Shown piece after piece: positions 59,107-64,000 of a stretch of DNA of 64,000 nt; the stretch's first letter is position 1; each line of letters starts with the position of its first letter. The stretch spans positions 310,001 to 374,000 of the forward strand of contig JAYEVG010000047.1 in NCBI GenBank assembly GCA_036346395.1, in the 5' to 3' direction. The position numbers and the translations under genes are program-made. The notes beneath the pieces are model-generated. The model was not told the origin of the DNA and did not search any database. It was given only the letters and a program-made list of their open reading frames with translations. Origin of the DNA: Hsuehochloa calcarea. Taxonomy: Eukaryota; Streptophyta; Magnoliopsida; Poales; Poaceae.

Positions 59107-59939
59107 TAACTGCAAGATCGAGGAGGCCGACTAGAGGGGGGGTGAATAGACAGTTTTTAAAATTCTTTCGGGTAAAACCAATATCTAATGCGGAAGCTAA
59201 TAACAATTCGTTTTGCACAATAAAAATCTAAATCAACTAGGCTCGACTAAGTGCACCAACAATATGAATACAATTGAATGAGAGTAATCATACAAAGATA
59301 TATAAGCAATTAAAGCAAGAATGTAAATTGCTCAAGTAAACCACAAGCACAAACCAAGATGACACAATTATGTTTTACTGTAGTATTCAGAGACTTGCCG
59401 GTCTCCCCTAATCCACGTTGAAGTAAGCCCAACCGCGTTGGACCGGCTCCACTAATTAAGCCAACACCTCCGAGGTAAGTCCAACCACTTGGACCGGTTC
59501 CAACACGAATCAACATCTCGCTCCACTAGGGTTGCTCTTCCTCTACTCTGGAGATGGTGGGCACCACACCACTCACAACCACACCGGGCCTTCTCACAAG
59601 CTTCTTGAGAAGATCACTGGTCACGACGCCTCCACGCCGTCTAGGTGTCGGCAAATACCAAGAGTAACAAATCTCAACTTTCACTTGAACTAATCAAGTG
59701 CCAACGTTGAAGTGGATACACAATCCACTACCTAAGGCAACACATGCACTTAGGGTTTTCTCTCCAAGCTCACTAAGTGCAACACATACATATAAGAGAT
59801 GAGAGGCTTACTCTTAGCTCAAGGGGCTCAATAGAGGTTCAACAATAATAGCAGCAACCTTCCCCAACCGGTCAAGGTGGGTATTTATAGCCCACACACA
59901 AAAACTAGCTGTTGGAGGGAAGATTCCATCGAATCAGAG

Positions 59940-60325
59940 CAGGGCCGGTCTGACCGCCAACTAATGGCCGGTCAGACCGTCCATGCGCCAACAGCTATAA
60001 AACTAACCGTTGGACTCTCGGCCGGTCAGACCGCCAACTAATGGACGGTCTGACCGCCGCAATATTGGTCTGACCGCCAAGGGTGGGCGGTCAGACCACT
60101 CAAGGAAATCCAGCACAATCCAAAATGATGCTTCTCTGGAAAAAAAAATTGTACTGCGAGAACTCCGGTACTTCCGCTCTCCGGTAGTACTGTTTGTTTA
60201 ACGACGGTACTACCGCACAGAGAATTTGCACACAGGGCCACCGGTCAGACCGCCCAACACATGGCAGTTTGACTGGTTTGGCACCAGTCAGACCGGTCCA
60301 CACCGGCGGTCTGACCGCCAAACCA
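59940..60325. repeat. Cluster of ggtcagaccgcc palindromic motifs
   Basis: About ten copies of ggtctgaccgcc or its complement-like form ggtcagacc occur within 390 bp, some as inverted neighbours. An accompanying pair of ccggtacttcc and ccggtagtactg words lies at 60160-60190. Confidence 0.75.
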
Positions 60326-60339
60326 CAGAAGTAATGCAC

Positions 60340-60720
60340 TTTGACTTCGCTCAAATGGCAAAACACATTTGCCCATTCGAGTGCAATTCCAACAAAGGAT
60401 ATAGGTGATATTCTCAACAAGTTGCAAAATACATTTGCCAACTTTTAGAATCAACACCACAAGGAATAAGGTACATGGACTTACGCCATTTGCAAAACAC
60501 ATTTGCAAACTTAAGTCACATGCTACGAGAAATCAAGCATGAGCATCAACTATTTGCAAAACACATTCGCAAATAATAGTATCATGCCACAAGGCTAAGG
60601 TGCATGGACTTCAACCATTTGCAAAAACACATTTGCAAATTATAGTCACATGCTATAAAGATTAAATGCACGAGTCTCGGCTATTTGCAAAACACATTCG
60701 CAAATAATAGCTCAATGCAT
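60340..60720. repeat. Cluster of atttgcaaaacacatttgcaaat units
   Basis: Six or seven copies of a near-palindrome, tttgcaaaacacatttgcaaa and variants, occur about every 55-65 bp. Confidence 0.8.
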
Positions 60721-60939
60721 AGATGAGCTAGAGCAAACACAATGAGCTATCAACACATGACTAACTCATGCTACTAGTCAAGACCACTCTTAATAGTACG
60801 GCAATCCTATACTAGCAATCTGGTCTTCCAACCAAACTCCAAGACCGGTAAAAGACTATGAACACATCCTTAGCCCTAGCTAGTCATACCTTTGCCTTGC
60901 ATTCTTCTTGAATGCTTGATGACTCACATCATCACTTCA

Positions 60940-61380
60940 AGTACAGGTCCTTGACTTTGATAATCATCAACACATGATGTTCTTCTTCACTTGGGATCTG
61001 TCTTGAGTATCATCAACACATGATGATTTCTTCATCCCGAGTCTTGATATGCATCAACACATGATGCATTCTTTCACTTGACCTCCATCAACGCATGATG
61101 GGTCTTCTCTTGACTGATGTGCATCAACACATGATGCATTCTTTACTCCAAGTTTTGATATGCATCAACGCATGACGCATCCTTCATTAGACCTCCATCA
61201 ACACATGATGGGTCTTCTCTTGACTAGATGATCCACTCATGATCATCTCCTCTTCTTTAACATCATCGACACACGATACTTTTCTTTTTCTTCAATCTCT
61301 TCATATGCATCAACATATGATGCATCATTTACTCAAATCTTGACTTGATGATCAACTCATGATCATCCCAAGTCTTCATT
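60940..61380. repeat. Cluster of catcaacacatgatg units
   Basis: About ten copies of catcaacacatgatg, often extended to the palindrome gcatcaacacatgatgc, are separated by 20-45 bp of similar tcttgac-type spacers. Confidence 0.85.
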
Positions 61381-61569
61381 ATCCTGGAACATAACATATT
61401 CATCCAACTCATGAAAATGTTAGTTTCACAATATGATAATCATTAATTACCACATCATACTATTAACTCATAATGGTTGGACAAGATACGTCAATATTTC
61501 CCTCTTTGGTAATTGATGATAACCACTTCAATTACACATAAATTGAATGTAGATAAAAGTAACACTACA

Positions 61570-61725
61570 TGAGTATATATGAACTACACAAGTTATATAT
61601 ACTTCAACATGAGTATACAAGAACTACACAAGTTCTATATACTCATAACATGAGTATACAAAAACTACACAAGTTATATATACTCAAAACATGAGTATAC
61701 ACAAACTACACAAGTTTTGTATACT
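61570..61725. repeat. ~40-bp tandem repeat acatgagtatac...actacacaagtt
   Basis: Four tandem copies of a unit containing acatgagtata, aactacacaagtt and atatact. It lies inside the presumed internal remnant of the LTR element. Confidence 0.85.
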
Positions 61726-62089
61726 TAAACGGATATGTTTCAAAGTAAAGATCTCAAATACATGTGGAAATCGAATATGGATCAATCTTGATGAAACCAC
61801 ATAATATAAGTGAACTCCCTAAATGTGTGCATACACAAATGTGTAAATAGAAACATATGCACATATTCAAGTTTAACTTATGGTTAAGTTCAACCTATAT
61901 TTTGGATCCGAGGAATGCAACAATATATAAGAGTATAAGTCGAATGCATACCTCGTTGAATTTCACCTTTATATCCAAATGAGACTACACAAGATAATAC
62001 TAGACAAGAGAGTTAGTCTCATATTTGGATTTATCATTAATCACTAAAACATTCCATTAACTCATAATGGCGGGTCTAGATCCTTCACT

Positions 62090-62584
62090 AATTTACCGCA
62101 ACTAATTAAGAACACAAATTTAATAATGCTTAAATGATGGGGACTAAATTAATTATGCCTAACTAACTACAACTAATTACTTACGACTAATTAACTAATT
62201 AGCTAGCTACACATTTAATAAAGATAATACATAGAAATCACCTATTGATATGACTGCTAATGACAGCTCTAAACAACATTTAATCCTCTACTTAAAGAAA
62301 AACCGAAACTGTGAGAGAAAATGAGTGCGAGAGAAAATGAGTGAGTGCGAGCGAAGAGCCTCGCTCACAACACCGCATTTACAGTGAAGATGAGAGTGCA
62401 GTCTGTTAGGAGGGAAATGACTGCGGGGACTGCATGCATGCATGCGAGGGGTAGATGTGACAGACAAGGTATGAGGGAGCTTTCGATGTGCTTTCGGCTC
62501 GTCTGGCCGCATGCAGGACGGATCTTGTATCTACATGCTCCCTGAAGAATCTTGTGTGTAATATTGTGTCTTGTCTGAAGCATG
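62090..62584. other. Intergenic sequence
   Basis: AT-rich up to 62300. Then comes a short duplicated gtgagagaaaatgagtg phrase and a catgcatgcatgc run at 62432-62446. No gene is recognised. Confidence 0.4.
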
Positions 62585-62910
62585 CGAGGACGGTACAACG
62601 CGTTGCCGTCCATCCCAAGGACGGACGGCCACAAGCGCGCCATGTCGGGCTGCCGTCCTAGGCGCGGACGGATGCCCAATCTCTTATCCAGAGAGGGACG
62701 GACGGCGAGGATGGCGTCACATGGCCTTGTCTGAACGCCTAGGGTGCGGACGACGGGGCTCCGTCCAATGCGCGGACGGACGCCTGCCACGTGGTGCTGT
62801 CCGAAGGCGGTAGGGATGGACGAGGATGTTCGTCCGTGGGTGGTGCGGACGCACTAATGTGGCGGCACGGGAGCCGTCCATGCTACCTATGGACGGTTTT
62901 GGACACAGAT
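62585..62910. repeat. GGACGG/CCGTCC-rich cluster
   Basis: About fourteen occurrences of ggacgg, ccgtcc or close variants occur within 325 bp, in both orientations, several doubled as ggacggacgg. At the right edge ttttggacac and gtgtccaaa form an inverted pair (62895-62940). This may be the subterminal region of a DNA transposon. Confidence 0.65.
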
Positions 62911-63900
62911 AGTGCTATTTCTGCTAATCGGTGTCCAAACAGCGCCGGAAAAAATTCCCACTACGCGTGATACATCTATATATTTGCATGATATATCTAC
63001 CACCAACCTTGATCTCATCTATAATGAACAACAACTCTTAACAACTGGGGAAAAGGACAATTTAGCATGGATCGATTGATCTAGCTTTGTGTGTGTATAT
63101 ATATATAAGGACAATTTAGTATTAGAGTATCTTATAATTAATATTTTAAGTATACTGAGAATGATAAAAAAGTATAATATGTTCGTTTAAACGGTATAAT
63201 ATGAGCGTAATTTGCCGACTGATGCTACACAGGCTGCAAGATATTCACACGTCAGCTTGCCAGCCGAGGTCATAACCCAAATGCGACATGGTACATCATG
63301 TCATGTAGCCTGACCAATCCTGACACGATACGACATGGTACATGCCCGACAAGCACGGCCCATTCGAATATGTCTACATACATCAGCCCAAATATGTGGG
63401 CATATCGATGAAAAGCGGAGAGAGGGAGGAATAACGCGTCGGCAGGAACAACGTCGCCTCTTCACGAGAAGAAAAGGCGAAGTGATGGAGTTTAAACAGT
63501 GAGGATCCATGCACATGGCTAGTCTTTTCACGAGAAGAAGCGACGCGAAAAGACAGAAGAATCAAAGTTTCCTTCGGGAGCAGAGCATTAGGACTACAAT
63601 AGGAAAGGGAAAGGGAAAGGAAAAGGTGAAATCATACAGAGTGTATCTAACGTGCTCTATGCTTTATTCGTGCGTAAATTAATAAGGAGTGAAGAGTGAA
63701 CACAAGCCTACCTGCACACATGGGGCCTGACTGGTCATAAGCATGACAGGGAGCATCTACATGTATGGTCACAAAGAAGAAAAGCAGAGCAAATGGCACC
63801 ACTTGTGCAGTACTAGCTTTTACACCTGTTTTGACAAATTTGCCCCCTTCATTTCTCATGGAAGAAGAAGAAGAAGAAGAAAAAAAAAACCACCCCAGTG
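62911..63900. other. Intergenic sequence upstream of the last gene start
   Basis: It contains a gtgtgtatatatatata tract (63089-63107), a short palindrome around gtttaaacggtataatatg (63180-63205) and purine-rich runs at 63600-63630 and 63863-63890. No gene is recognised. Confidence 0.4.
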
Positions 63901-63903
63901 TGC

Positions 63904-63910
63904 TATATAA
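63904..63910 (+). promoter_or_regulatory. TATA box of a possible gene at the right edge
   Basis: The sequence tatataa lies 82 bp before the ATG at 63986, a spacing like that of both peroxidase genes. Confidence 0.45.
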
Positions 63911-63985
63911 TATAACCACCTCAGAGAACTTAGGACCAAAGAGACACACACTGGGCCTAGGAAAGAACCAGAGCAAGCAACTAAC

Positions 63986-64000
63986 ATGAGCTCCCTGACC
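63986..64000 (+). CDS. Possible start of a further gene, cut by the window edge
   Basis: An ATG in the context aacatgagc follows a TATA-like box and a purine-rich leader without other ATGs. Only five codons (MSSLT) are visible, so no function can be given. A third member of the peroxidase cluster is possible by position but unsupported. Confidence 0.35.

Larger units (their letters stand above)
59107..62089 (-). mobile_element. Copia-type LTR element remnant, minus orientation
   Basis: It starts TGCAAGATCGAGGAGGCCGA and the motif agagggggggtgaata follows, an LTR terminus common in grass Copia elements (a similar run opens the LTR at 35178). At about 61494 an LTR-like end gatacgtca is followed by a polypurine-like tract (minus reading ccaaagagggaaatat). 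A second related end (cattaactcataatgg...ccttca) stops at about 62084. The flanks ctaac and ctaat fit a duplication with one change. No coding domain remains. Confidence 0.5.

Overview
This looks like a grass (Poaceae) nuclear genome window, most likely Oryza or a close relative. The only complete host genes seen have GC-rich exons and plant GT-AG introns. Almost everything else is grass-type transposable elements: CACTA, hAT, a Stowaway-like MITE, LINE, Gypsy and Copia elements. One long terminal repeat (LTR) starts with the consensus of RIRE1/BARE-type Copia elements. No rRNA, tRNA or CRISPR was recognised.

Host genes. Two paralogous class III (secretory) peroxidases lie on the + strand at 4681-7845 and 30194-31797, about 22 kb apart. 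They form a tandem pair split by transposons. The first has a 2-kb intron 1 with repeat insertions and a fully canonical protein. The second has lost the usual acceptor of intron 1; the only in-frame GT-AG solution shifts both splice sites and puts 15 residues into the distal calcium/haem loop. A third gene may start at 63986 and run off the window.

Layout. 1-1679: end of a CACTA element with a decayed TNP2-like transposase on the - strand. About 2240-4258: a second CACTA-type remnant holding two related long hairpins. 4573-8012: peroxidase 1. 8805-9052: hAT-type MITE. 9100-14510: LINE split by a 3.16-kb solo LTR. 15640-18510: LTR-like debris. 18515-23551: internally deleted Gypsy element. 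23872-28546: hAT element whose transposase is interrupted by a non-autonomous CACTA element (24975-27257). 30079-32023: peroxidase 2. 33012-about 58000: a nested stack of LTR elements, namely an old LTR remnant holding solo LTR C (33923-51506), which holds solo LTR B (34875-49171), which holds an 11-kb Copia element (35178-46197), and farther right a RIRE1-like solo LTR G (52220-56957) holding solo LTR D (52485-55598). Target-site duplications support each step. 57340-57990: a 24-bp minisatellite. 59112-62084: a Copia-type LTR remnant rich in palindromic sub-repeats. 62585-62910: a GGACGG-rich cluster. The rest is promoter or unassigned sequence.

How it fits together. The peroxidases probably oxidise phenolics with H2O2 in the wall or vacuole. 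The transposons record repeated insertion and LTR-LTR recombination. No new enzyme system was found. The most notable signals are the altered splice site in peroxidase 2, the CACTA-borne miRNA-like hairpins, the palindromic repeat arrays inside several unrelated elements, and an indel-only difference between the two Copia LTRs that hints at sequence error.
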